Shown piece after piece: positions 33,736 through 46,709 of a stretch of DNA of 64,000 nucleotides (the stretch's first letter is position 1; each line of letters opens with the position of its first letter). The notes under the pieces are model-generated. The model was not told where the DNA came from. It searched no databases and saw nothing but the letters and a program-made list of their open reading frames with translations. A program made the position numbers and the translations under genes. Source of the stretch: Hypericum androsaemum (Eukaryota > Streptophyta > Magnoliopsida > Malpighiales > Hypericaceae); NCBI GenBank assembly GCA_963995505.1, contig OZ023197.1, positions 1,037,001 through 1,101,000 on the forward strand, read 5' to 3'.

Positions 33736-34579
33736 AGCCCATCAGATATCATAGTGGGCTCGCAGTGTCCAGCCAGCCCACCAAGAAAAGAAGCCTTGTT
33801 GGTCTGCGAGCCAATAAAGATCGGGCTGCCAAGGCCCAACAATGTTCTTAAGCCCAAGCCCAATAGTGAAAAAAAATTCTCCAAAACAGAGAAAAAGGAA
33901 ACAACAGCTTACATTTGACGCTTGTATCATACGTATACCCACAAGACACGAAAAGAGAAAATATATTTTATTCTCATATTTGCAGATAAAATAAACAATT
34001 TTCTCTATACTAAAATCATCAAATTCGTCTTCTGCAAAAAAAAAAAGGATCAAACTCTTCCGTGTTTAATATAAATTTAACAATGTTGCACTGTGGATGA
34101 TTCGAATAGAAGAATATAATCATCAATGATTCTAATAGGAGAATATAATCAGCAATGATTAGGATGGCATATTTTGAGAGAATAAATGTATTGAGAAAAG
34201 TATACTTTAATACTTTTGATATCACACAAAATCACATGAATATTATGTGATTTAAAACACACTAATTAAGTCAAACATTTTCAACTAAAATTACTTAAAA
34301 TTTGGAACAATTTTCTCGATTTTACGTATCAAAACGATACCGTCTTGGGTATTTTTTTTCTTTTTTTCATTTCTAAGTCGTGTCTATTTTGAAACCATAA
34401 CCGCTTTGTAGATCTTTGAGTGTGTTCATAATATTGGAGTGTTGATTTTTTCTGTAGGTGGAATGGGAGCTCCAATCTTCCTGATGGGAGAATCGAGAGA
34501 CAAGGGAGGGAGAAAGAGAGAGAAGTGAGATTTTTAAAATACCTAGGGCATAGGAAAGAAGAATGGCGTACCGTGCTAA
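33736..34579. other. No gene recognised
   Basis: AT-rich; open frames on the minus strand (33742-34053, 34019-34225) have no recognisable features. Confidence 0.45.
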
Positions 34580-35836
34580 GTCGAGTTTTTTTCTAAAATA
34601 GACAAAAATTTTAGATATATTTTTTAAATAAACAAAAATTTAATATATTCTCAAAATAGGTAAAAATTTAATTAAAATTTTAAAAAATATATAAGTGACG
34701 ACCCAACTAGGGGTCGACACACCAATATATAATAATATATTCTTTGACATTATACTATTATACTAATATAATACAAGAGTCGACCTAGTGTCTAATTTCA
34801 TTTTTTTTGAACTACTTGTCTAATTTAATTTTGGTCAACCTGTCCGAACACTGTATTTTTTTTGCGAGGAGTACTACGAGTTATACATTGAGTATGTTGT
34901 TCGTTTGATATAAGTTATTCCGATATTATAAATTAATTAATTTTAATTTAATTTGCATTATTAGAAATCTTACAAAAAAATTAATTAAAAAAGGTACGAT
35001 TATCGGTATTATTTCATACCAATATTCATATCGCGATGCGAATGCCGTTCTATTTCAAAATCCGCAGTATCTTATCTACATAAATATCAGCTCCAACGAG
35101 TCCAAAGCCTAAATATTTCTCCACCACCAGATTACCGGACCAGACCATCTGACCACGGACCTCCGAACCCTAGGACCCCCAGACCATCGAACCACGGACC
35201 TCAGACCACCGAACTCCCAGACCCCCGGATCCCGGACCACCAGACGATCAGACCCCTAGACCACCAAACCACCGGACTAGACCACCGGACCCCGGACCCC
35301 GGACCACGGACCCCTGACTACCGAACTCCCAGACCCCCGGACCGTGGACCACCAGACCCCAGACCCCGGACCACTGGACCACCGAACTACCGAACCCCAG
35401 ACCCCAACTATGGGCCCCGGACCTCCGACCGCGAACCTCATACCCCGAGCCCTGTTCTGTTTTTATTTTTGTACAGCTTAAAAAAGAAAGTCAATGAACG
35501 ATATGTTTTGTGAATTTTGAAATAGAACGACACTTGTATCGCGCATGAGTATTTACTCAATGTATAACTCGTAGTACTCCTCGCAAAAAAAAGTGTTCGG
35601 GCGGACTGACCGAAATTAAATTAGACAAGTAGTTCAAAAAAAAAATTAGACAAGAGTCGACCTAGTATTAGGTCGTCTCTTATATTATATTAATATAATA
35701 GTATAATGTCATAGAATATATTATTATATATTGGTGTGTCGATCCCTAGTTAGGTGGTCACATATTTTTAATTTTTAATTAAAATTTTGTCTCTTTTAGG
35801 AATATATTAAATTTTTGTCTATTTAGGGAATATATC
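34580..35836. mobile_element. Large foldback element with long inverted arms
   Basis: The left arm (about 34580-34910) and right arm (about 35553-35836) are diverged reverse complements, for example gcgaggagtactacgagtta (34864) against taactcgtagtactcctcgc (35567). Arms carry subterminal tandem units (gacaaaaatttaatatattc): three on the left, two on the right. The middle is 640 bp, with a CGG/ACC-rich minisatellite. No transposase and no confident target duplication. Confidence 0.75.
35100..35450. repeat. Degenerate GGACC-rich minisatellite
   Basis: Dozens of imperfect repeats of the short phrase ccggaccacc / ccgaacccc / cagacccc (period about 8-9 bp), strand-asymmetric (C-rich on plus, G-rich on minus) for 350 bp in otherwise AT-rich DNA. 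Confidence 0.85.
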
Positions 35837-36197
35837 AATCAGCTAGATCTGAGAAATTATCTGAGATCTAGCTGATTTTAATTGAAAAAAATTCGATGCA
35901 ATTGATGTATTTTAAATTGAATGTCTTATGGAAAAGAGAAACATCAAAATTTCCTTATTGCTATTAAGAAATCTGATTTCGAGATGAGATTTTAATTGAT
36001 CTTTGTGGACGGTTGGAGTTTTATTTTTGTAGCTATCTGAGGGATAAATTTAGACGATGATTTTAGGCTAATCAATCACGAATTAGCTCTTGAAGCTTTT
36101 TATATAGACGAAGAATTGTACTTATGATACTCTTGCTTTTTATGTCCTAAAGTGTAGTTTTTCTAAATATATTTTTGTCAACAGAAAAAGGAAAAAG

Positions 36198-37331
36198 TGG
36201 AGCTCTCTCTAGTAATATCTAGATATTTTTCCCTAAGTGGAGCCTTTCTAAGTTTTTAGAACCCATTCCATCTTGCCGCCTCCCTCCTCCCTATGGCCTC
36301 CTTTCACCCATCAGATCACCTCCTCTACTTCCGCCGTCCGCTCACTATTTCCTGCCATCCGCTCATCATTTCCGTCGTTTGCTCACTATCCCCGGTCACC
36401 TCCTCTGCCTCGCGCCCAGCCTCGTCTCATAGGACCCATTCGCCTTCACCGTCCTTGGTTCTCCTCGCCATACGCTCACCGCTCCCATCGTCTGCTCACC
36501 TTTCGCTCGCCGTCCGTTTGCCGTTCCCATCGTTCTCGTCGTTCGCTCGCCGTCCCTGGTCACATCCTCTGCATCGCGCTCAACTGCTCGCCTTCACCTA
36601 GCTCTGCTCAGTCTCACCACTCATCCTCGCCCGTCTTTCTACTCAGCGTCGGTGGCGAGGCTGCTCTAAGACCTGCTCCATTTCCCTTCCCCTGACTAAC
36701 CCGACGCAGCTGCTGGTGGCCGCCGGGGGGTTGATCGCCATCGATCTCCCCCCTGGTCGATTGTGTTCGGTTTTAGTTCTTATTTGCTTTCGTTTGTGTT
36801 CTTAAGCTTTTACAATATTGTTACTTTTTTGCGGCTTTTGTCATTATTTTGTTTGTTGTTTTAGCCCCCGAGCCACGTCTGTTTAGTGGTCTCTTTGGCT
36901 TATGGTTTAGCTTTATCTGCGTATGCTTTTGCTTGGATTGACCTTCGCTCGATCTGAGATCTATTCGGTTCTCGAAACTTTACTTATTGGTGCAATTAGA
37001 TAGCCTTGCCTTGATTGGATTCATACGATCTTGGCATTCATTTACGTACATCTTGTATGCATTCAAATGCCCACGAGGTTGTGTCTATGATGCAACCTTA
37101 TGGTTATTAGCCGCAGCTTGTCTCGGCAACTTTCGCCTTGGACGTTCGGCTCTCGTAGTCTTTCGTCCGGCCTTCGCCTTCGCCTTCGCCTTCGCCTTCA
37201 CCCATGTCTCTCTGTCTCCGCTAGCCTTAGTTTTGTGTTCTGTTTCATTTTCTTTGTTCTATGTTTATGTTTTTCTTCTTCTGTTTGTAATCCACTTTTT
37301 AATATAGGCTTCGACCACCCATCTCAAAAAA
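36198..37331 (+). mobile_element. Non-LTR retroposon with 21-bp target duplication
   Basis: A perfect 21-bp direct repeat beginning GTCAACAGAAAAAGGAAAAA (36177-36197 and 37332-37352) flanks 1134 bp. The insert ends in 'aatataggcttcgaccaccc' then a short A run directly before the repeat, as in target-primed insertions. The first part (36270-36720) is a CT/CG-rich block open for 140 codons but low in complexity; the second is T-rich. There is no RT frame, so it is either a LINE with its coding region deleted or another retroposed RNA. Confidence 0.75.
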
Positions 37332-37352
37332 GTCAACAGAAAAAGGAAAAAG

Positions 37353-38555
37353 CACGGTACGGTCAAAACCTTCCTCGGGTGTGCAGTGAAGAGGAATGAA
37401 AAAGGAAAAAAAAGAAAAAAGGAAGAGGAAAATCTGAGCCTCTCCCAATTCCCAACCAACCAAAGAAAAATCAAATAACAAAATCTCGAAATTATTAAAA
37501 AGCATATTCCACAGATAGATTACAGTACACTAATAAAATAAAATAAAAGAAGAAGCCGCCAAGCAGAATTTCCTGGGCCAAATTACCTCTTTCTCTCTCT
37601 TCCCGGAAGTCGAGCTTCGATCTCCGCGTTTCTCCTGGTGGCGGTTACAAACTCGGTACCTCCTCCTCCTCCTCGTTGTGAGCTTGGATCTGTTTTCGCT
37701 ATAATTTTATTGAAATTAGCGGATTTTTTAAAGCTTTTTTTGGTACGGAGGCGGTTTAGGCGTTTTTCCTAATTAGGAAATGCGCGAAGTTAGGGTTTGG
37801 TTGGTAAGGAGTGTAATTAGCGTTACGGTAGGGTGGGGGGAGTGATGTTGGTGAGACAGGAGGCGGTGAGGATTGGCTCCGGAGAGTAGTTTTTTGGGGG
37901 GATTGCAATGTCTTCATTGTTCTTGGGAAGTTGTCATTCTTGTTGCTTGCTACTTACTGCTGTGGTTGCAGCCGATTTTCCGGATGTGCGTAGCTGAATG
38001 TGATTCATTGATGTGTTGCTGCAAGCACTAGTTCGCGGGTTAGACATGGTCCGGCTGAGGAGGAGGATAGGATACTGGTTGTTATTTTTTTTTCCAATTT
38101 GTATTTTCCTTTCTCCTTCCACATTTTGACTGCTAGATAAGATTTCTCTGTACAATAAATCTGCTGAGATCTGTATTTGTGTGGAAAAGAAAAAAGTTAC
38201 TATAAGTGGAAATAATAGATTGCCCAATTTGAAGTTTTTTTTACTGCTTTTCTTGTTTCTATCTGTTCACTACATTACTAGCTCTCTCTCTTTCTGCTCC
38301 CCCATCCTCTTTAATTTCCTTGATTAGAATTTTCGCTCTCTCTTCTCTCCTTTTCTGGGTTATTTACTTTTATTGGTGTTCGAGTGCTACTATTTTGGTA
38401 AACAAAGAACCCTTCTTTTCTGCTAACTCGTATGGTGAGGCATTCTTCAATTCTCTGAATAATTGTTTTCATGTAACAGGTTGCATTCTCCTGAATAATT
38501 TATAGACGAGGTTTTAGTTGCTCGTCAATTGAAGGGAGTGGATAAATTGCTAGGT
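37353..38555 (+). promoter_or_regulatory. CDP-DAG synthase promoter and 5' UTR
   Basis: A CT-rich leader (about 37585-37680, with a CCT repeat) is followed by intron-like T-rich sequence and a plausible acceptor (catgtaacag|GTTGC, near 38479). A 5' UTR intron of about 0.8 kb is therefore likely. The exact donor is not certain. Confidence 0.45.
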
Positions 38556-41500
38556 ATGGACAGGGCCGGTGTTGGTGGGACGCCCCCAGTGACTCCGAGG
38601 CTTCGGCATCGTAGGCGCTCTACTGAGGTAACCAATTAACTTTTTTTTTGTTTGCCTATCAGTTGACTATTGGTGGTTATTGGTATTTTGAATGTTTCTA
38701 ATTTGTAATGCATTATTGTAACAAAACCCGCCAATTTCCCTGAAGCTAGGTTTAGGGTTTATTCGTTGGGTTTAAGCCAATTTGCTAGAAGCTTGAGGTG
38801 TAGCGCTAGGCATCTAGTCTTCCTGACTCTTGGTTACTGTTTGCATGGCCTTTTTTCAGTATCTGAAACAGCCTTTTCATTTCTTTGCTAGACTCTTCCA
38901 GATGCTGCCAAAGAAAATGGAGGCTTCTTACTGGTTAATGACCAGAACAAATATAAGTCAATGTGGATTCGTGCGTACTCCAGCGTTTGGATGATTGGGG
39001 GTTTTGCATTCATTGTTTACATGGGCCATCTCTATATCACCGCTATGGTTGTCGTCATTCAAATATTTATGGCGAGGGAGTTATTCAGTCTTCTTAGAAA
39101 ATCCCACGAGGATAGGCAGCTCCCAGGATTTAGATTGTTGAATTGGTAAGCATTAAAGAGTTTTCTACGCTAGATATCCTTCCTGTTGGCTGATGGAAAG
39201 AAGAATCGGTTCCATTCTTTGAGCTTACTCTTGGATGCCGAAAGGCATATATTTCATCTGAACCTTTGCTTACACTTCTTTCATGGAATTTCAGGCACTT
39301 TTTCTTTACTGCAATGCTATTTGTATATGGTCGGATTCTCAGTCAAAGGCTTGCCAACACAGTAACCGTAGACCATGTCTTGTATAAGCTTATTAGCAGC
39401 CTTATCAAGTATAATATGGTTATCTGCTACTTCTTGTACATCACAGGTGGGTTATGCATGTCAGTTTCTTTAATGTCTTGGATTATGTTGGACTTTGATG
39501 TAACTGAATCTTCTTTTCATGACATAAAATCCTTCATTACATGACTCTACGCTCCTTCTGGTGAATTCCCCCAGGTTTTGTCTGGTTCATTCTTTCACTG
39601 AAGAAGAAGATGTACAAGTATCAATTTGGTCAGTACGCATGGACGCATATGATTTTGATTGTGGTCTTTACTCAGTCCTCTTTCACAGTAGCCAACATAT
39701 TTGAAGGAATTTTCTGGTAAGTTACAAGCACTTTATTCTGGATTAGATGGGGTTGGTTAATGTGGTAGATATCCGTGTCTGGTTTCTGCATGTATAGAAT
39801 TCTGGATCTGATGCAAAAGAAAGATTCCTTTCGATTGGTCTGTTAGGCATTTTCTTGCATTTCTATTCCTTTGTTGGACTTCATAAGGTCCCTTGAAATC
39901 TTTGATGCGTATATTTGTAATTTTTATGTAATTGTTGGACTTGATAAGGCCCCTCAAAGACACTTGAAAAAATTTGACAGTGGAATTATTATTGCAATTT
40001 CCCTATCCTTGGTTCCTTGTTTCTCTGTAGTGTAATCCACAACTCTTCCGACCGTGAGTCAGTTCCACCATTTTCCTGCATTTGTCTCTGTTACAGTTGT
40101 TTAATTCTTGTCTGCCATTTCCATGCTAATTGTGAGTAGTTACCTGGTAGTTATTTCACACTCTTTGTTCAATCCAGGTTCCTTCTTCCAGCAACACTTA
40201 TTGTCATCAATGACATTTTTGCTTATATCTTTGGTTTCTTCTTTGGGAAAACTCCTCTGATCAAGTTATCTCCGAAGAAAACATGGGAGGGATTCATTGG
40301 AGCATCTTTCACAACTGTAATTTCCGCATTTGTGGTGAGCGTATTTAATTTTAATTTTTTTTTGTAGAGAATCATTTCCTGACAATATTACAATGCCAGG
40401 GAGCTCTCTTTGGTTGTTTCTAGTTGTCTCGAAAATGATTCAGTAGTTTTTTCTGTTAATACTGTTATCTCTACTTGCTTCACTCGGCTTAGCACATTCA
40501 CTCTTTGAAGGCTGATTAATGAACTGGGATTGACTAGTTCATGATCTTTGGCTCTTATGTAGTCGTTTATCTGATTTCTTTGTCCCATTTCATCCTATAT
40601 ATATCTGAATCTTCATGAACGAAGATACTATTAGGTGATGGAAAGTATATTATTACTTTAAGAGGTAATCTAATGCAACAAAATCTATGATTTGTTATTT
40701 TTTTTCTACTGCAGTTGTTTGTTAATGTCATTCAAAATTTGATCATCCTGCATAACAACAATACGGTTGGCATTTTTCATGAAATTGATCATGTTGCATG
40801 ATTTGAGTTTGCAGCTGGCCAATGTTTTGGGGCGTTATCAATGGCTTACATGCCCCAGGAAGGTAATTGATTCGACTGAATTTGATTCCAAAGTGAGACA
40901 TGCAGTCATTTCACCATTAGGATTCCCAATGTCATGCAGGATTTAACTACAGGGTGGCTTCATTGTGATCCTGGGCCTCTATATAAGCCAGAATACCTTG
41001 CCTTACCTGGGTGGATATCAAAGTGGGTGAGTGGAATCTATCCTAGGTTGAAATTTTCATCTCTTCTGGAACTTACCCAAATTTTTTGTTGGGCGATGGA
41101 GCATTAGTTTTATAGTTACTATATTCCCTTTATTTGCATGTTTCCTTGGTCTCTAGCAAGTGTGGTTTGTCATATTCCGGTGCTGCTTCTGTAAGATGGC
41201 GTCATCAGAATTGGCTTGCCTCCACTCCCACATGCCAGAAGCATTATCTGTCAAAGTTAGGAGTTGTGTAAAACTGTCTTGGAGCTTACTATGTCTTTTG
41301 GGTGCTGTTATGTTTTTTGCAGTTGCCTTGGAAAGAAATTGCCATTTTACCAGTTCAGTGGCATGCTTTATGTCTTGGTTTGTTTGCATCAATAATTGCA
41401 CCCTTTGGGGGCTTCTTTGCTAGCGGGTTCAAAAGAGCTTTCAAAATAAAGGTATATGGTTCTTTAAGCTTTGACAAGTTATTGATTTGTTAACTGTGGA

Positions 41501-42144
41501 CGATCCAGGGTTTAGTATAACCTTATTCTCTTATTGGCCGCAGGACTTTGGTGATAGTATCCCTGGTCATGGTGGAATTACTGATAGAATGGATTGCCAG
41601 GTGAGACCTTCTATAGTTAAAGGATGCTTATGCACAATTTGTTGCTCATTAACGCACTGACAGTCTTTGAAATTCAGTAATCTTTCTTAGGTTCTTGGTT
41701 TTCTACCCAACTAGTGAAACACTCATCTTTCCTTCCACGACATTGGCTTTATTGCCTTCTAACGATGATTTGCTCTGTAGTCTGGAAGTAATTGCAGATG
41801 AACAGATGAATGTTCCTTAAAAATTCTTCTTCTTTGTTGGGGTGATTGTCTTCCTGCTTAATTACGTATTGCTTGTGGCAGATGGTCATGGCTGTGTTTG
41901 CATACATCTGGCACCAATCGTTTGTCATTCTTCAAGGTATTTCGGTAGAGATGCTTCTGGATCAGGTAAACTGCGTGGTTCTGCATACTTGAGATAACTA
42001 CAGTAAGTCTTAACAGATGGATGGAGTAATATGTTGATGTGCAACTTCTTCCAGATACTGTCGAATCTTACATTTGAGGAGCAGTATGCTTTATACTCAA
42101 AGCTTGGGGTGATCGTTCGGGAAAGGCTCGGTGGGCATTCTTGA
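38556..42144 (+). CDS. CDS1: CDP-diacylglycerol synthase (phosphatidate cytidylyltransferase)
   Basis: Eleven exons: 38556-38627, 38892-39145, 39295-39446, 39575-39716, 40178-40334, 40815-40862, 40940-41026, 41323-41451, 41544-41600, 41882-41965, 42055-42144. All junctions are GT-AG and keep frame, giving 423 residues, the usual plant length. The enzyme makes CDP-diacylglycerol from phosphatidic acid and CTP at the ER, the precursor of phosphatidylinositol and phosphatidylglycerol. The N-terminus ([20 protein letters not shown]) is soluble and basic. Several membrane segments follow ([20 protein letters not shown] region, [20 protein letters not shown]). The family signature [20 protein letters not shown] ... 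GITDRMD (S-x-x-K-R ... K-D ... H-G-G-x-x-D-R-x-D) is complete and spans the exon 8/9 junction. By recall it is closest to plant CDS1/CDS2. Confidence 0.95.
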
Positions 42145-42904
42145 AGTTGTGCACAGCCATTTCAGCATTCTCGATACCACTTTTTTTTCTTGGGTATATG
42201 CTTTTGGCTGTGCGAAAAGGTGGCTGTTTAGTTTCGTATAGCGCGGAGCAATCTCATGGCATTTTGGTGTCTATAGGGTAGTTGATGAATGTGGCGAAGG
42301 ACAGCTTCTTGATTCTTTTGCTACTTTATGAACTAATAAATGCGTCGACTTGGCAGCTCTGCCTTCTGCTTTTGAGGGAGCCAACGGGGCGGGAATGGAA
42401 CTGATGAATGATATACATAATGCAACTCAGGTTCTTCCACATCTCCAAGCCCAAGTGAAGAATCACTCTCCCATGACCAGCATTCTCTTGAAGAAAACAG
42501 CTCGTCGCTGGTACCCATCAGCCTGAAAGAGAAGATGTTGTTCGTCTTCCTTTTCGGGCTCTTGGCGAACCACGGGATGCTTCGAAAGAGAGATTATAAT
42601 TCATATGTAGAGGAGGAATAGGGAGCAGAGGAAATGCACAACTTTAGAGATCATAAGAAAACTCCTGCCGGAGACGTCTTCTTGTTTAGGCTTTGTACGA
42701 TTATGTGTTTGAACTCTCTTTTCGCTCTTGTAGCTTTTAACAACGTATGGATTTGATTTGGTGTCGAGTAATTACGGAGCTTGAAATTATTGGAAACCTA
42801 GAGATTTGAGATCATGGGTACGAACGTGAATGAACCTTAAATTAGGTAAGTAATACAACTCTGAATTTTAATTCCATACTATTAGTTGTTATTTTCAATG
42901 ATTT
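42145..42904 (+). other. 3' UTR and downstream flank of the CDP-DAG synthase
   Basis: Non-coding; no other gene. Antisense open frame 42333-42518 looks like chance. Confidence 0.5.
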
Positions 42905-43331
42905 TTTTATGACTCAAACCAACACTTTACGGCTTATGTATCATCTGTGTCTGCTTTCCTAAGGGTATCTCACTCTTTTTAGAGGATTTGTGACATATCA
43001 AGCCATGTTAAGGTTCTTCACTTTGCATCGAATTAAACTGCATGCTCTACCGCTTGTGCAGGGGCCCTCGTCAATTTCTTTGAATTTCATTCTTGCGAAA
43101 GTACTTCCCATACGAGGTATTTAACGTGTTAGTTATAACACTGCACGGGTCGTCAATTCGCACAACACTTGGTATCTATCGTTTACGCCTATGAATCTAG
43201 GACTATTAAGGTCTCTAATCCCACTCACTCTCCTAATTTTCGTCTCTCGGTATTGGCCCAACAGAGTGCTTTCACTCTTGATTTTTTTTCGATATCAATG
43301 CATTTAATCGCTCCACCGAAAACCGCAGAGT
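42905..43331 (-). other. Nuclear plastid insert: 16S rRNA fragment (NUPT)
   Basis: About 420 bp read in reverse complement of chloroplast 16S rRNA. Recognisable parts in order: aaaccaacactttacggc, tttgcatcgaattaaactgc, the universal site (cgtcaatttctttgaatttc), gcactgcacgggtcg, cgtttacgcctatgaatc, ggcccaacagagtgctttca and atcgctccaccga. Several short parts are missing, and most changes are of the C-to-T or G-to-A kind expected after methylation. It matches plastid rather than mitochondrial rRNA (ttcattcttgcgaaagtact). Confidence 0.85.
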
Positions 43332-43441
43332 GAGTGCCAAAACGAGTCGCTTTAGACAGTTAAAAAAATCGGGTCTTGGAGTCGAAATGTAATGTAGATG
43401 ACGTAATTAAGACATGGGATCACCATCCAACAATTTCTCCG

Positions 43442-45523
43442 ATGAGCGTCTTCTTCCTCCGATGGGGCAACAACACTTCCCTGCGCCACCGGACCATCCT
43501 CCTCCTCCTCTCCTCCAACCACCTCCCGCCACGTCACCTCGCCACCGCCTCCTTCTCCCCGGCCGCCGCGCCGCCTCCGCACCCGCATTCCCTTGTCAAT
43601 TCCATCTGCTCGAGGGTCACGGACTCGTACCACAACCAGAGGAGGAGGAACAAACTCCTCGAGATGGACCCGGGTTCCTTGACCCAGGAGCAAGCCATCT
43701 CCGTGGTGGCCTCCCTGGCCGCGGAATCCGGATCCATGGTGGCCCTCAGCTTCTTCCACTGGGCTGTCGGGCACCCGAAATTCACGCATTTCATGAGGTT
43801 CTACATTGTCTCCGTTACCTCCCTTGTTGGGAACGGCAACTTGGCGAGGGCCTGCGAGGTTGTTGCTCGTATGGTGAGGTGTTTCGCGGAGGTGGGGCGG
43901 CTGGAGGAGGCTGTCGGGATGGTTTTCGAGCTCAGGAATCATGGGTTGGTGTTGGATTCCAAGGTTTTGAATTGGGTTCTTGAGGTTTGCTTGGAACTGG
44001 GCTCGGTTGGTTATGCAGAGAAGGTGTTCGATGAAATGTGCGGGAGAGGGGCTTGTCCTGATTCGGGTAGTTATAAGTTGATGGTTGTCTGGTGTTGTAA
44101 GAAGGGGCGGATTCTGGATGCGGATAGGTGGCTGAAGGAGATGCTCGAGAGCGGGTTTGTTGTCGACAATGCGACTTGTACGGTGGTCGTTAAGGGGTTC
44201 TGCGAGAAGGGCTATCTTAACAGAGTCTTGCGGTATTTTGATAGGTGGGTGGAGATGGGTTTGAAGCCGAATGTTATCAATTTTACCTGTTTGATTGACG
44301 GCTTGTGCAAGAGGGGTAGCATTAAGCAGGCGTTCGAGTTCATGGAGGAGATGGTTCGGAAGGGGTGGAAACCGAATGTGTGCACTCACACGGCGATGAT
44401 CGACGGGCTGTGTAAAAAAGGCTGGACAGAGAAGGCGTTTAGATTGTTCCTTAAGCTTGTTAAGAGTGATAGTTACAAGCCCAATGTGCATACCTACACG
44501 TCCATGATTACGGGGTACTGCCGAGAGGAGAAGCTGAACCGAGCGGAGATGTTGTTTGGAAGGATGAAGGAGCAGGGTCTGCTTCCAAATACTAACACCT
44601 ATACATGTCTTATTGATGGGCACTGCAAAGCTGGGAATTTCGATAGGGCATTTGAGTTGATGGATCTAATGGTCGGTGAAGGTTGTGTTCCGAATAGTTT
44701 TACATACAATGCTGTGATTGATAGCCTATTTAGGAAGGGAAGGTCCGAAGATGCTTATGAATTTCTTGAGAAGGGGTTGCAGCAGCATGGCTTGGAAGCA
44801 GATCAGGTTACATATACTATCCTCATTTCGGAGCTTTGCAAACACGGGGATCACGGGTTCGCCCTTGCTCTCTTCAATAAGATGCTAAAAGCTGGCCTTC
44901 ACCCCGACATGCATACGTACAATGTGCTTATCACAGCCTTCTGCAGGCAAAGACTTGTTGAGGAGAGTGAGAAACTTTATCAGGAAGCTGTTTGGCTCGG
45001 CTTGGTTCCTACAAAAGAAACCTATACATCGATGGTCGGTGGGTATTGTCGAGATGGAAATGTCGACCTGGCCTTGAAATTTTTCCACAAAATGTGCAAC
45101 CTGGGTTGTACCCCGGATAGTGTCACATACGGAGCTATAATCAGCGGACTCTGCAAGGCGTCCAAGTTGGAAGAGGCCTGCCGGTTGTACGAAAGCATGT
45201 CGGATAAGGGACTGACCCCATGTGAAGTCACCCGGTTCACTCTAGCCTATGAATACTGCAAACAGAACGACTCTGCAACTGCGATGATGCTGCTGGAGAA
45301 GCTGGATACGAAACTCTGGTTGCGAACGGTTAGATCGTTGATCCGGCAGCTTTGCAGCGAGAAGAGGGTAGGCATTGCTGCTCTGTTCTTCAACAAGCTA
45401 CTCGAAAAGGACCGGGATGTGGATCGGGTGACTCTGGCTGCATTCACCACTGCCTGTAACGAGAGCAAGAAGTACGCTCTTGTTTCTGAACTGTCTGAGA
45501 GGATCTCTAAAGGAATTGGGTAG
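43442..45523 (+). CDS. P-class pentatricopeptide repeat protein
   Basis: An intronless 693-residue protein. The open frame begins upstream at a non-ATG codon; the first in-frame ATG (43442) opens an Arg/Ser-rich, hydrophobic N-terminus ([20 protein letters not shown]) that suits an organelle transit peptide. About 13 PPR units run from residue 180 to 620, with helix signatures such as [43 protein letters not shown] and [14 protein letters not shown] spaced about 35 residues apart. There are no E, DYW or SMR domains. P-class proteins bind organelle RNA and act in RNA stability, processing or splicing; the target is unknown. By recall it resembles the At4g19890 type. A plastid 16S insert ends 110 bp before the start codon. 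Confidence 0.92.
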   Translation: MSVFFLRWGNNTSLRHRTILLLLSSNHLPPRHLATASFSPAAAPPPHPHSLVNSICSRVTDSYHNQRRRNKLLEMDPGSLTQEQAISVVASLAAESGSMVALSFFHWAVGHPKFTHFMRFYIVSVTSLVGNGNLARACEVVARMVRCFAEVGRLEEAVGMVFELRNHGLVLDSKVLNWVLEVCLELGSVGYAEKVFDEMCGRGACPDSGSYKLMVVWCCKKGRILDADRWLKEMLESGFVVDNATCTVVVKGFCEKGYLNRVLRYFDRWVEMGLKPNVINFTCLIDGLCKRGSIKQAFEFMEEMVRKGWKPNVCTHTAMIDGLCKKGWTEKAFRLFLKLVKSDSYKPNVHTYTSMITGYCREEKLNRAEMLFGRMKEQGLLPNTNTYTCLIDGHCKAGNFDRAFELMDLMVGEGCVPNSFTYNAVIDSLFRKGRSEDAYEFLEKGLQQHGLEADQVTYTILISELCKHGDHGFALALFNKMLKAGLHPDMHTYNVLITAFCRQRLVEESEKLYQEAVWLGLVPTKETYTSMVGGYCRDGNVDLALKFFHKMCNLGCTPDSVTYGAIISGLCKASKLEEACRLYESMSDKGLTPCEVTRFTLAYEYCKQNDSATAMMLLEKLDTKLWLRTVRSLIRQLCSEKRVGIAALFFNKLLEKDRDVDRVTLAAFTTACNESKKYALVSELSERISKGIG

Positions 45524-46709
45524 CAGGAACCAACTTAGGAAGGAAGTTTCACAATCAAGCATTGAACTTTCCAGGTTCAAAGGAACACTCGTTTAACTAG
45601 GAGGTGTTGGGTTCAACCTACGAATAAAAAAAAAATTATTAGGAGAACCTAATCTCCTAAACTCTCGACTCTATAATTACACCCTCCTTTTTATGCATAA
45701 ATTAAAGTACAATGCCAAGGAAATTAACTCTTGTATGCCATTTTGTCTATCCATTTCCTTCAGGATTTTTGACCAACCTTCGCCCAAGTTGATATGATCT
45801 TGATCTCCCTCTCTCTTTAAAAGAAGTTGATATGATTTCAATTAAATGAAAAAGCATCAAGTGTCGTCACGAAGACGGTGAGAAATGAAAAAAAAACGTT
45901 CGCTCTCGTAATTTAACAATTTAATACAAAACTAAATTGGTCCTCGTAATTTCAGTGAACTAACACTTGAAAAGAAAAAATACGAGATTTTTTAAACCAT
46001 TGGAACCTAATTGATTAATTTAACCTACAAAATTATACATATTAAACTGTCAAATCACATGCACTATTCCTAAAAGAAAAATCAAACAAAAGAGGACATA
46101 CTTTCAAACACTAACATTCCAATATGGCAGTCCCGACCAAAAAATTATACGAAAAAAATGAATTATCATTTTGTAAATAAAATCATTATTATTAAAAAAT
46201 GAAATTCATTTTACTTAACAAAATTAAGAGTAACTTTAAAATAAAAGAGAAACGCAAAACGTCATGTATTACGACGACAATGAATTCATATCAATTATTT
46301 TTATTTTGACCAATTCTTTTAATTTCGAATAATATTAAACTTTGCAGGGAAATTTTTTTGTCAATATTTAAAACTTTAACCGATCCACACTTAAATTAAT
46401 TAGACCGGACGCCGCCGGGAAATAACGAGACAAATAAATATACAAGAGAGAGAGAGAGAGAGAGAGAGGTTCCCTCCATCTTCCCCACCACCTCCCTCCC
46501 ACTTCCCATTTCTCAGACCAAACACTTCACTTCCGTGTGACGTTTACCTCTCTTTCCTCCCACTTTTACTTCGCCAGAGATCCTCAATTTAAAAAATTTA
46601 ACTCCAACCCATTTCTCCCCTCCAGTTCCACCTTCACCTGATCCATTAATTACAAGAAATCAAGCACCATTAGACCATAAAGATTGGAACTTTTGTTTTT
46701 CCGTTTTCT
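45524..46709. other. Intergenic, with (GA)n repeat
   Basis: AT-rich to about 46440, then a (GA)n microsatellite (46446-46468) and CT-rich sequence that is probably the promoter and 5' UTR of the next gene. No gene in between. Confidence 0.55.

Noticed and set aside
36273..36695. 140-codon Ser/Pro/Arg-rich frame
   Set aside because: Low-complexity reading of a CT-rich block inside a retroposon; two frames are open at once.
43352..44623. 423-codon minus-strand frame over the PPR gene
   Set aside because: Antisense shadow of the PPR coding region; composition is rich in His/Pro/Leu with no domain.
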